Origin: G963720475 sp963720475
GTDB lineage: Bacteria > Actinomycetota > Thermoleophilia > Solirubrobacterales > Thermoleophilaceae
Direction of reading: 5' to 3'
Assembly: GCA_963720475.1 (NCBI GenBank)
Contig: OY970394.1
Span: 1,488,001 to 1,552,000, forward strand
Length of the DNA: 64,000 bases
The notes under the pieces were generated by a model. That model searched no databases. It worked only from the letters and a program-made list of their open reading frames with translations, and was not told where the DNA came from. A program made the position numbers and the translations under genes. Positions 8,546-15,849 of this stretch are shown here, in pieces. The stretch's first letter is position 1; each line of letters opens with the position of its first letter.

Positions 8546-8579
8546 TCTTCCGCCCGCGTTGGCTCCCTCCAGGACAGCA

Positions 8580-9278
8580 GTGCTCCGGCTCGGTGTGGCC
8601 GCCCTCGCCGTGCTCGGCATGACCGCGGCTGCGGGCTGCGGCCGCGAACGTGAGCCGGACCTCATCAACGGCAAGGCGCTCTTCATCGGCGAGGGTACCT
8701 GCGGAAGCTGCCACGCCCTCAACCGCGCCGGCACGAAGGGCACCCAGGGGCCGAACCTCGACGACGCGTTCGGGCCAGCGCGCCGCGCGGGCCTCGGTGA
8801 GCAGACCGTCGAGGGCATCGTCAAGGAGCAGATGGCCAACGTGCGGCGCGGCAGCATCATGCCCGAGAACCTCGCCGAGGGCGACGACGCCCAGGACATC
8901 GCGGCCTACGTCGCCTTCGCGGCCGGGAAGAAGGGGAAGGACACCGGTCCGCTGGCAGAGGCCGGCGCGCCGGATGTGTCGAACGTCACCGCCACGGCCA
9001 AGGGCGGCAAGCTCCAGATCGACGCGGTCGAGTCGGGCGCGCTGTCGTTCACGGCCGGCAAGGCCGAGTCACCCCCGGGCGCGGTCGAGCTCGTGATGAA
9101 GAACCCCTCGCCGATCGAGCACAACATCGCGGTGGAGGGCGACGGGACTGGCCCGGTCGTCGGCACCGACGGCGTCTCGACCGTCAAGGCCGACCTCACG
9201 GCCGGCACCTACGAGTACCTATGCACCGTCCCGGGCCACGCCGACGGTGGCATGAAGGGCACCCTGACCGTCAAGTAG
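8580..9278 (+). CDS. cytochrome c-cupredoxin fusion lipoprotein
   Basis: About 232 residues. A lipobox (TAAAGC, Cys20) anchors it outside the membrane. A class I cytochrome c domain follows, with CGSCH at residues 41-45 binding heme and GSIMPENL offering the distal Met. The C-terminal domain is a blue-copper cupredoxin: His in IEHNIAV, then CTVPGH and a nearby Met in GGMKG complete the H-C-H-M site. It should carry electrons to a terminal oxidase. GTG 8580 has AGGA 5 bases upstream; a TTG at 8538 overlapping the glycosyltransferase stop is the alternative. Confidence 0.85.
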   Translation: MLRLGVAALAVLGMTAAAGCGREREPDLINGKALFIGEGTCGSCHALNRAGTKGTQGPNLDDAFGPARRAGLGEQTVEGIVKEQMANVRRGSIMPENLAEGDDAQDIAAYVAFAAGKKGKDTGPLAEAGAPDVSNVTATAKGGKLQIDAVESGALSFTAGKAESPPGAVELVMKNPSPIEHNIAVEGDGTGPVVGTDGVSTVKADLTAGTYEYLCTVPGHADGGMKGTLTVK

Positions 9279-9352
9279 CCGCCTCCGGCGGTTCGATGGG
9301 AAGGTTTTCTTCCTATAGCGAGCAAAATGCTCCATCGAGATCGCTTAGGCGG
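9279..9352. terminator. convergent-gene three-way junction structure
   Basis: Between convergent genes. Outer pair CCGCCT/AGGCGG (9279-9284, 9347-9352), then TCGATG/CATCGA (9293-9298, 9333-9338) enclosing two hairpins: GGAAG-GTTTT-CTTCC (9299-9313) and GAGCA-AAA-TGCTC (9320-9332). AT-rich loops in GC-rich DNA. Likely a bidirectional terminator or mRNA 3' end. Confidence 0.5.
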
Positions 9353-10115
9353 TCACGAGCGCCACGAGTTCGCCCAGCAACTCCGGCCGCGCCGCCGCCA
9401 ACCCCGGCGGCTCACCATCCAACGCCGCTACTGCCCCGCCCGCCTCAGCGACCAGCAGCGATCCGGCCGCCCAGTCCCACGCGTTCAGACCGACCTCGTA
9501 GTACGCGTCCAGCCGCCCGGCGGCAAGCCACGCCAGATCGAGCGCCGCCGCCCCGGCGCGGCGCACGTCGCGTACCCGCGGGAGCACCTCGCGCAGCAGC
9601 TCCCCCTGGCGGGCGCGCACTTCCGGTTGGTAGCTGAAGCCGGTCGCCACCATCGCCCCGTCGAGCCCGACGGGGTCGCGCATCCGGATCGGGACACCCG
9701 TGAGATCGGCACCGCCACCGCGCGTGGCGCGGAAGGTCTCGCCGCGCACCGGGTCGTAGACGACTCCGACGAGCGGCCCGTCGCTGTCCTCGAGCGCGAT
9801 GCTGACCGCCCATTGAGGGATCCCGTAGAAGAAGTTGACGGTCCCGTCGAGCGGGTCCACGAGCCAGCGCCGGCCACTCGAGCCGGTGTGCTCCGCGCCC
9901 TCCTCGGCGAGCACGCCATCGTCTTGACGCTCCACCCGCAGCAGCTCGACTATCAACCGCTCTGCCTCGCGATCCGCCTCGGTGACGATGTCGCTGTCAC
10001 TGCTCTTTGTTTCGAGTCCCCGAACGGGCTCACGGAAGTGCCCCAGGAGCACCTCGCCCGCCGTCCGCGCCGCCTCCTCGGCGAGCGCGAGGTCGTCGGC
10101 GAGGCCGGCGCTCAT
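9345..10115 (-). CDS. inositol monophosphatase family protein
   Basis: 256 residues of the Mg2+-dependent IMPase superfamily. The metal site WLVDPLDGTVNF and the C-terminal NAWDWAAGSLLV are intact, as is an N-terminal DIVTEAD. Possible substrates are inositol-1-phosphate, histidinol phosphate or a sugar bisphosphate. It is the last gene of the minus-strand cox operon, 2 bases after a small membrane protein gene; that position does not reveal the substrate. Confidence 0.88.
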   Translation of the reverse strand: MSAGLADDLALAEEAARTAGEVLLGHFREPVRGLETKSSDSDIVTEADREAERLIVELLRVERQDDGVLAEEGAEHTGSSGRRWLVDPLDGTVNFFYGIPQWAVSIALEDSDGPLVGVVYDPVRGETFRATRGGGADLTGVPIRMRDPVGLDGAMVATGFSYQPEVRARQGELLREVLPRVRDVRRAGAAALDLAWLAAGRLDAYYEVGLNAWDWAAGSLLVAEAGGAVAALDGEPPGLAAARPELLGELVALVTA

Positions 10116-10117
10116 CG

Positions 10118-10228
10118 CTAGGTCAGCACCCGGATCAGCAGCACCACGCCGACGATCACCACTGCGGCGACGAGCACGTACAGCAGAAGACGGAACGCCT
10201 CCTGCTCGGATCGAAGCGGGTTCAGCAC
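10118..10228 (-). CDS. 36-residue membrane protein of the cox operon
   Basis: A short ORF reading NPLRSEQEAFRLLLYV at its start and then one hydrophobic helix to the end (residues about 12-35). GTG start 5 bases after GGGA; TAG at 10118-10120, two bases before the IMPase start. Its place after coxC and its N-terminal basic/acidic stub plus a single helix suggest a small oxidase subunit or assembly factor, but I cannot name it. Structured element copy 3 ends about 10 bases upstream. Confidence 0.5.
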   Translation of the reverse strand: MLNPLRSEQEAFRLLLYVLVAAVVIVGVVLLIRVLT

Positions 10229-10237
10229 GAATTCCCG

Positions 10238-10338
10238 CTGAGCGCCGTAGGCCGAGCCGGCCAAGGAAGCAGGGAGCGACGCGTGCTACGCACGCGAGCG
10301 ACCGATGACGCCGGCAGGCGACGGCATACGGCGCTCAG
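10238..10338 (-). repeat. structured intergenic element, copy 3
   Basis: Minus-strand copy. Outer arms CTGAGCGCCGTA/TACGGCGCTCAG (10238-10249, 10327-10338) pair perfectly over 12 bp; a middle GCCGGC stem and a central hairpin GCGTGC-TAC-GCACGC (10281-10295) lie inside. Read on the minus strand, the 7-mer GTCGCTC flanks the hairpin on both sides. The arm at 10327-10338 contains the coxC stop codon and the other arm ends 9 bases before the next start. Confidence 0.7.
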
Positions 10339-10952
10339 AGGATGTAGACCGTCGAGTAGACGACAATCCACATGATGTCGACGAAGTGCCAGTAAATCCC
10401 CGGCACCTCGACCCCGCGGTGTTCCTTCTCGGTGAAGTGGCCGCGGAATGCGCGCACGGTCGCCATCGTCAGCAGCGTCAGGCCGACGAAGACGTGCGCC
10501 CCGTGGAGGCCGGTCAGCGAGTAGAAGATCGTGCCCTGGGCGTGGTCGGCGGGGGCGAAGCCGATGTGGACGTACTCGTTGATCTGGATCGTCAGGAACG
10601 TCGCGCCCAGCATCAGGGTCGTGAACAGCCCGATCCGCATCGCCGCGCGGTTGCCGTTGCGGGCGCCCTCGAGCGCCCAGTGCATCGTGAAGCTCGACGA
10701 GATCAGGATCGCGGTGTTGACGCCCGCGATCGCGACCGGCAGGTGGGTGCTTTCCGCCGGCCACTCCGCGCTCCCGACGACCCTGACGAAGAAGTAGGCC
10801 GTGAAGAACGCTCCGAAGAGCATGACCTCGGAGATGATGAAAAGCAGCATCCCGAGCATCTGCGGCTCGACACGCGAGGAGCGGTTGGCCTCGGGCGGGC
10901 CGTGGTGCTCGTCGTGCGCGTGCGCGCCCGCCGTGATCGAGGCGGATTCCAT
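10335..10952 (-). CDS. coxC: cytochrome c oxidase subunit III
   Basis: 205 residues, the short bacterial form with five membrane helices. Recognisable stretches are ISEVMLFGAFFTAYFFVR, LTGLHGAHVFVGL and IYWHFVDIMWIVVY at the end. Subunit III stabilises the heme-copper oxidase core. The start ATG (10950-10952) overlaps the TGA of the upstream two-domain gene as ATGA, implying translational coupling. It belongs to the A2-type oxidase operon coxB-coxA-(two-domain protein)-coxC. Confidence 0.93.
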   Translation of the reverse strand: MESASITAGAHAHDEHHGPPEANRSSRVEPQMLGMLLFIISEVMLFGAFFTAYFFVRVVGSAEWPAESTHLPVAIAGVNTAILISSSFTMHWALEGARNGNRAAMRIGLFTTLMLGATFLTIQINEYVHIGFAPADHAQGTIFYSLTGLHGAHVFVGLTLLTMATVRAFRGHFTEKEHRGVEVPGIYWHFVDIMWIVVYSTVYIL

Positions 10953-11789
10953 CAGTCGCTCGCCGCTCCTTCGCGCTCGCCGGCGACGATGTGCTCGACC
11001 GGCTTCGAGGTGGACTGGCTGACCCGCTCGACGAGGTTCGAGCGCATCCAGCCGGAGCGCTCGTCGGGGAACGTCGAAATAACGATCTCGTCCACGTTGT
11101 AGAACTGGAGCGCGTTCTGGATCGACGTGAACGGATCCGGGTGCATCACCTGGCCGACCGCCTCGAGCCCCGCGTCCTCGAGCTGCTTGAGCATGTGCGC
11201 GAGGCGCGCGTTCGAGGCGTCGTCGCCGTCTTCGGACCCCGGGCAGATGATCGTGAAGAGGTGCGGCCCCGCTGCGGCCTTCGCCTTCAGCCGCTCTACG
11301 ACCGCGGGGTCGTCGACCGTCTGGTTCGCGACGACGAGCGTGTTCGTCGCGTCGCCGCGGTCGCGGTCGAGGTCGACGACGACGTGCTCGACGGGGAGGC
11401 CCGGTCTCGTGGCGGATGCGCTCGACGAGGTCCTTGCGCAGCCAGCCCGAGCGGGTCTCCGGGTGCGTCGAGATGATGATCTCGTCCGGCGAGCCGTGGT
11501 GGGAGATCGAGTCCATCACGGCGGCGAAGGGATCCGGGTCCATCACCTCGCCGTCGCCTTCGATCCCGATCTCGCGCAGCTGCGCGAGCGTCGTCTTCAG
11601 GCGGTTCTCGGCGGCGTCGCGGGTGGACTCGTCATAGACGACCCAGCCCTCCTTCGGCTGGTTCTGCGGGCAGACGACCGTCACCTCGACGGGCCCCTTC
11701 ACCGCGCGGTCCTTGACCGCGTCGATCAGCGCGCGGCCGCCGACGGTCTCGTTGGCGACCAGCATGATCTTGCGCGGGGCGTCGGCCAT
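10952..11789 (-). pseudogene. two-domain stress-like protein in cox operon, frameshifted
   Basis: Two homologous domains of about 135 residues, each with a nucleotide-binding-like start (KIMLVANETVGG and NTLVVANQTVDD), a D-PDPF turn and a DE(I/V)(I/V)ISTxPxxRSGW(L/M)R segment, as in USP-like proteins. Domain 1 ends in ERIRHETG; its continuation LPVEHVVVDLD is in another frame, so about one extra base near 11398-11403 breaks the gene. Without the shift it would be about 278 residues and end in the ATGA overlap with coxC. Real decay, programmed shift or sequence error are all possible. Function unknown. Confidence 0.7.
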
Positions 11790-11792
11790 CGC

Positions 11793-13718
11793 TTAATCCG
11801 CTCCGCTCGGTGGAGGCGCGCCGCCGCCTCCGGCCGGAGCCGGCGCAGCCGCGACGGGGGTGGGTTTCTTCTCCTTCATGACGGCGTGGACGGCACCGGG
11901 GACGCCGTACTCGTACGGGCCGCCGACGACGGTCGGGATCTCGTCGAAGTTGAAGATCGGCGGCGGCGAGGACACCTGCCACTCGATCGTGTGAGCGCGC
12001 CACGGGTTGGCGGACGCCTTCGGCCCGTTGCGCCAGCTCGTGATCATGTTGTAGAGGAAGAGCAGGAACGACAGGCCGAAGATGAAGCTCGACACCGAGA
12101 TCAGGACGTTGAGCGTCGTGAACTCCTCGGCGTAGTCGGCCACGCGGCGCGGCATGCCGTCGATGCCGACGAGGTGCATCGGCCCGAAGGTCAGGTTGAA
12201 GAAGATGAACGAGAGCCAGAAGTGGAGCTTGCCGAGGCCCTCGTCGTACATCCGGCCCGTCATCTTCGGGAACCAGTGGTAGAGCCCCGCGAAGATCGTG
12301 AAGACGCTCCCGCCGAAGAGCACGTAGTGGATGTGCGCGACGACGAAGTAGGTATCGGACACGTGGATGTCGAGCGGGATGACGGCGAGCATGATGCCGC
12401 TGATCCCGCCGAGCGTGAACATCGTGATGAAGCCGAGCGCGAACAGCATCGGCGTTGTCAGGTGGATCACGCCCTTCCACAGCGTTGCGAGCCAGGAGAA
12501 GATCTTGATCCCCGTCGGGACGGCGATCAGCATCGTCGTGATCATCATCGGGACACGGATCCACGACTGCATGCCCGAGACGAACATGTGGTGCGCCCAC
12601 ACGGTGAACCCGAGCACGACGATGGCTAACAGCGAGAACGCCATCATCCGGTAGCCGAAGATCGGTTTTCGGGCGTTGGCGGATATGACCTCGCTGACTA
12701 TCCCGAAGCCGGGCAGCATCATGATGTAGACGGCTGGGTGCGAGTAGAACCAGAAGACGTGCTGGTACATGATCACGTCGCCGCCGGCCCCGTCGTTGAA
12801 GAAGTTCGTCCCTAATGAGCGGTCGAAGAGGACGAAGAACTGCGAGCCGGCGATGAACGGCGTCGCGATCACGACGAGCAGCGATGTCGTGAAGTTCGCC
12901 CAGACGAGCAGCGGCATGCGCCAGAAAGTCATCCCGGGCGCTCGCATCGTGATGATCGTGACCAGGAAGTTGAGCGCGGTCGCGATCGAGGAGGCGCCCG
13001 CGAACTGGACGCCGATCGTGAAGAACTGCTGCCCTAACGGTGTCTCGGTCGACAGCGGCGCATAGGCCGTCCAGCCGGTTGCGAACGACCCGCCGGGTGC
13101 GAAGAAGCTCGCCGCCATCATGATCCCGGCCAGCGGCAGCATCCAGTAGGAGAGCGCGTTCAGGCGCGGGAACGCCATGTCGGGCGCGCCGATCATCAGC
13201 GGCACGACGAAGTTCGCGATCCCGGCGAACACCGGGATGATGAACAGGAAGATCATCAGCGACGCGTGCACCGAGAAGAGCCCGTTGAAGGTGTTCGGCT
13301 CGACGAATTGAGAGCCGGGCGTCGCGAGCTCCGCCCTCATCAACATCGCCATCAGCCCGGCGAGGATGAAGAAGAAGATCGTCGTGACGATGTACTGGAT
13401 CCCGATGACCTTGTGGTCGGTGTTGACCTTGAAGTAGTCCTTCCACGAAGTGGCGCCGTGGTTCGAGTGGTCCTCGGGCACGGTCGGGGCGCCGGAGGCC
13501 CAGCGGAACCAGTAGTCGAAGCAGCCGATCCCGACGAGGAACGCCAGCGGCACCGAGATCAGGCAGACGGTCGTGATCGCGTCGCCGTCGAGGATCGGGT
13601 CGTAGCCGTAGGCCGCGCGCGACGCGACCACGATGCCCATCCCGACCGCGACGCCGATCGGGATCGAGAGCGCGGCGCGGTACCAGCCGGGCGCCATCAG
13701 GCGGGCAGCAAAGCTCAT
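11793..13718 (-). CDS. ctaD: cytochrome c oxidase subunit I, A2 (YS) type
   Basis: 641-residue heme-copper oxidase catalytic subunit with at least 12 membrane helices. Heme and CuB ligand regions are present: FWFYSHPAVYIMMLPGFG near residue 325, WAHHMF and VAHIHYVLFGG. The motif is YSHPAV and lacks the helix-VI Glu of GHPEV enzymes, which places it in the A2 class of proton-pumping oxidases. ATG 13718 (SFAARLMAPGW) is chosen; a longer open frame is not coding. Upstream is coxB, 55 bases away. A second, A1-type subunit I is encoded at 32408-34051. Confidence 0.95.
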   Translation of the reverse strand: MSFAARLMAPGWYRAALSIPIGVAVGMGIVVASRAAYGYDPILDGDAITTVCLISVPLAFLVGIGCFDYWFRWASGAPTVPEDHSNHGATSWKDYFKVNTDHKVIGIQYIVTTIFFFILAGLMAMLMRAELATPGSQFVEPNTFNGLFSVHASLMIFLFIIPVFAGIANFVVPLMIGAPDMAFPRLNALSYWMLPLAGIMMAASFFAPGGSFATGWTAYAPLSTETPLGQQFFTIGVQFAGASSIATALNFLVTIITMRAPGMTFWRMPLLVWANFTTSLLVVIATPFIAGSQFFVLFDRSLGTNFFNDGAGGDVIMYQHVFWFYSHPAVYIMMLPGFGIVSEVISANARKPIFGYRMMAFSLLAIVVLGFTVWAHHMFVSGMQSWIRVPMMITTMLIAVPTGIKIFSWLATLWKGVIHLTTPMLFALGFITMFTLGGISGIMLAVIPLDIHVSDTYFVVAHIHYVLFGGSVFTIFAGLYHWFPKMTGRMYDEGLGKLHFWLSFIFFNLTFGPMHLVGIDGMPRRVADYAEEFTTLNVLISVSSFIFGLSFLLFLYNMITSWRNGPKASANPWRAHTIEWQVSSPPPIFNFDEIPTVVGGPYEYGVPGAVHAVMKEKKPTPVAAAPAPAGGGGAPPPSGAD

Positions 13719-13773
13719 GAGCGGGCTTCCGCGGAGGTCGGCATCGGCGGGATCGTAGCGGCGACGCGCGGCA

Positions 13774-14598
13774 TCAATCGACCGCCCCCGCCTTCGAGAT
13801 CGTGGCCGCCTCGGCGAGCGCGTGCGCGCCGTTGGTCGAGGCCTGGCCGGGCGTTCCACCGCCACCGCCGCTGCCCGATGAGCCCTTCTGGCGGGCCGCC
13901 CAGGCGGCGAACTGCTTCGGTGTCACGACCCTCGTGTTCTGTCGCATCGTCGAGTGGCCGAGCCCGCACAGCTCGGCGCAGACGATCTGATGGTTGCCCA
14001 TCTCGGTCGGGCGCAGGCGGATCCGCGTGGTCAGGCCGGGCACCGCGTCCTGCTTGAGGCGGAAGTCGGGAATCCAGAAGGAGTGGAGGACGTCGGCGGC
14101 GCGGATGTCGAACTGGACCGGGCGGCCCTTCGGCAGCTGCGGCGTGTTGGTCGCGAACGCCCGCGGCACGCCCGCTTGCTTCGGGTAGTGGAAGGACCAC
14201 GCGAACTGCTGCCCGGAGACGTCCACCTGGAGTGTGTTCGGCTTGTGCTCCTCGATGTCGTCGAGCACGACCCAGCCGTAGACGGCGAGCGCGGACACGA
14301 TCAGGAAGGGGATCGTGACCCAGACGACCTCGAGCTTCGTGTTGCCGTGGATCGGCTCGCCGTCGGAGTCGTCGCCCGGCTTTGCACGGAAGACGACGAC
14401 GCAGTAGATCGCGACCGTCATCACGAGCACGAAGATCGGCACCGAGATGATCGCGAGGACGTCGTACAGCGTGTCGATCGTCTTCGCCTCTTCGGCCCCC
14501 TGGCTGGGGAACCAGTCGATCGCGAGCACGAGCACGACCCCGATCGCCGTGGCGATCGCGGCGAGCAGGACCGTCACGAGCAGCGAGCGTCTATGCAT
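13774..14598 (-). CDS. ctaC: cytochrome c oxidase subunit II
   Basis: 274 residues: an N-terminal signal or anchor helix, a second membrane helix (VPIFVLVMTVAIYCVVVF), then the external CuA cupredoxin domain. The CuA site CAELCGLGHSTM is complete with a His upstream in VLHSFWIPD. It accepts electrons from cytochrome c for the A2-type subunit I encoded next. A Gly/Ser-rich tail follows the domain. First gene of the minus-strand oxidase operon. Confidence 0.94.
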   Translation of the reverse strand: MHRRSLLVTVLLAAIATAIGVVLVLAIDWFPSQGAEEAKTIDTLYDVLAIISVPIFVLVMTVAIYCVVVFRAKPGDDSDGEPIHGNTKLEVVWVTIPFLIVSALAVYGWVVLDDIEEHKPNTLQVDVSGQQFAWSFHYPKQAGVPRAFATNTPQLPKGRPVQFDIRAADVLHSFWIPDFRLKQDAVPGLTTRIRLRPTEMGNHQIVCAELCGLGHSTMRQNTRVVTPKQFAAWAARQKGSSGSGGGGGTPGQASTNGAHALAEAATISKAGAVD

Positions 14599-14687
14599 CA
14601 GTCCGTTGCAGGCGTCGTCGTCTCTGGCGGCGGGGCCGGCACGCGCGCGAGTCTACAAGTCAGACCCGCGGCTGGGGGGCCGCGGCG

Positions 14688-14786
14688 CTACGCCGCGAGC
14701 GCGGCCTGGCGAAGCTGCGACGGCGCGGTGCCGTAGTGCCGGCGGAACGCCTTCGCGAACGAGCGATCGGCGTCGCTCGAAGGTGT
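14688..14786 (-). pseudogene. AraC-family regulator, C-terminal relic
   Basis: About 33 codons in one minus frame read DADRSFAKAFRRHYGTAPSQ and end at TAG 14688-14690. That is the end of the second helix-turn-helix of AraC/XylS regulators. Upstream the frame soon meets a stop and no further AraC sequence is visible, so the sensor domain and most of the DNA-binding domain are gone. It lies between divergent genes, where an active regulator would often be. Confidence 0.6.
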
Positions 14787-14875
14787 CTTCGCGCATGCAC
14801 CGTGGTACTACGGACGCGACGGCGAATCGGATGTAAGGTTGCGCCAATCGGCACTAGGCGACGATCGGAGAGCGG

Positions 14876-15274
14876 ATGCAGGTACGCGAGGGGATGAGCC
14901 AGACGGTCCTGACGGTCGGCCCCGGCCACACCGTGCGCGACGCGGCGCGGCTGATGGCGGAGCGCAAGGTCGGCGCGGCGATCGTGCTCGACCCCGAGCA
15001 GCCGGGACCCGGGATCTTCACCGAGCGCGACCTGCTCGACTCGCTCGGCGCGGGCCAGGACCCCGACTCCGAGCTCGTCGGCAACCACCTCTCCTCGAAC
15101 CTCACCTTCGCCGCTCCCGACTGGTCGCTGGAGCAGGCAGCCGAGGCGATGATCCGCGGGGGCTTCAGGCACCTGATCGTTGTCGACGGCGGCGATACGG
15201 TCGGCGTCCTCTCGATGCGAGACATCGTGCGTTGCTGGACGACCGAAGGGGCCACGGCCGAGCCCTGGAAGTAG
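14876..15274 (+). CDS. tandem CBS-domain protein
   Basis: 132 residues made of two CBS motifs (about residues 8-56 and 70-122) with typical ends GIFTERDLLDSL and GVLSMRDIVRCW. CBS pairs bind adenosine nucleotides and act as energy sensors. The partner is unknown; stand-alone CBS proteins are common in actinobacteria. ATG 14876 follows GGAG by 5 bases. A TAAGGT box lies at 14833-14838. The next small gene starts 6 bases after its stop. Confidence 0.88.
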   Translation: MQVREGMSQTVLTVGPGHTVRDAARLMAERKVGAAIVLDPEQPGPGIFTERDLLDSLGAGQDPDSELVGNHLSSNLTFAAPDWSLEQAAEAMIRGGFRHLIVVDGGDTVGVLSMRDIVRCWTTEGATAEPWK

Positions 15275-15279
15275 GAATC

Positions 15280-15444
15280 ATGCGGATCATCGACTGCGAC
15301 TGCGGGACGACGCTCCAGGCGGCGAACGACGAGGAGCTCGAAAGCGCGCTGCGCGAGCACTTCGAGGCGGCGCATGGCGGGCCGCCCGACGACGCGACGC
15401 TCTCCGCGCTGCTCGAGCGCGCCTATACGGCGACGGATTCGTAG
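15280..15444 (+). CDS. small DUF1059-like protein
   Basis: 54 residues: CDCGTTLQAANDEELESAL resembles the short DUF1059 proteins, which have a CxxCG-like start, an E-E-L helix and a final H..H pair. Function unknown. It follows the CBS gene by 5 bases with a GGA site, so they are likely co-transcribed. A GCTAG-TGCT-CTAGC hairpin (15448-15461) separates its end from the convergent membrane protein gene. Confidence 0.6.
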   Translation: MRIIDCDCGTTLQAANDEELESALREHFEAAHGGPPDDATLSALLERAYTATDS

Positions 15445-15448
15445 CCGG

Positions 15449-15703
15449 CTAGTGCTCTAGCGGCAGGTCCGCGATGTCCCTACGGGTATCGCGGATCCAC
15501 AGCAGCGTTGCGATCAGGAAGATCGCGACGCCGATGCCGCAGAGGATCCAGTCGAGCACGACGCCGACGAGCGCGATCGTGATCCCGAACGCGACGATCA
15601 CCGGCAGCAGCGTCGGCCCGGGGAGGTGGATCTGCTCGGAGGGCGGCGGCGGCTTGGCGTCGCCGTTCGGGCTCTCGCCGATGGCGGTCTCTTCGGAGGC
15701 CAT
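15449..15703 (-). CDS. two-helix membrane protein, possible oxidase-associated
   Basis: 84 residues with a soluble Pro-rich start (PPPPSEQIHLPGPT) and two membrane helices, ending in charged RDTRRDIADLPLEH. The HLPGP(S/T)..P...A.G motif followed by two helices is what I expect of small actinobacterial cytochrome oxidase or bc1-associated subunits (CtaF/subunit IV-like), but I cannot confirm the family. A 34-residue membrane ORF ends 4 bases upstream. Confidence 0.55.
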   Translation of the reverse strand: MASEETAIGESPNGDAKPPPPSEQIHLPGPTLLPVIVAFGITIALVGVVLDWILCGIGVAIFLIATLLWIRDTRRDIADLPLEH

Positions 15704-15706
15704 GCC

Positions 15707-15811
15707 CTAGTAGACGTAGCCGGTGAGGAAGGCGAGCGAGAAGACGATCGCCGAGATCGCGCCCGCGATCAGGGCGGTGCGCATATTGCGGGAGGCGAGG
15801 CGCCGGTCCAC
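15707..15811 (-). CDS. 34-residue membrane protein
   Basis: GTG-started ORF with AAGGGA 5 bases upstream. It reads DRRLASRNMRTALIAGAI and continues as one hydrophobic helix to its end GYVY. The stop lies 4 bases before the next gene on the strand, so the two are probably an operon. A basic stub plus one helix suggests a respiratory small subunit. No homology can be claimed. Confidence 0.5.
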   Translation of the reverse strand: MDRRLASRNMRTALIAGAISAIVFSLAFLTGYVY

Positions 15812-15849
15812 GTGTCCCTTCTACCAGATACCGCTGCGGCGCCGGCGCC

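Noticed and set aside
10335..11789. A 484-codon open frame joining the stress-like domain to coxC
   Set aside because: Its middle third is a high-GC shadow (Arg/Pro-rich) of the true second domain in another frame; the ATGA junction shows coxC starts at 10952.
11127..12629. A 500-codon plus-strand frame opposite the cox genes
   Set aside because: Antisense to well-conserved coxA, with Arg/Val/Asp-rich composition and no family motif; typical of GC-rich shadows.
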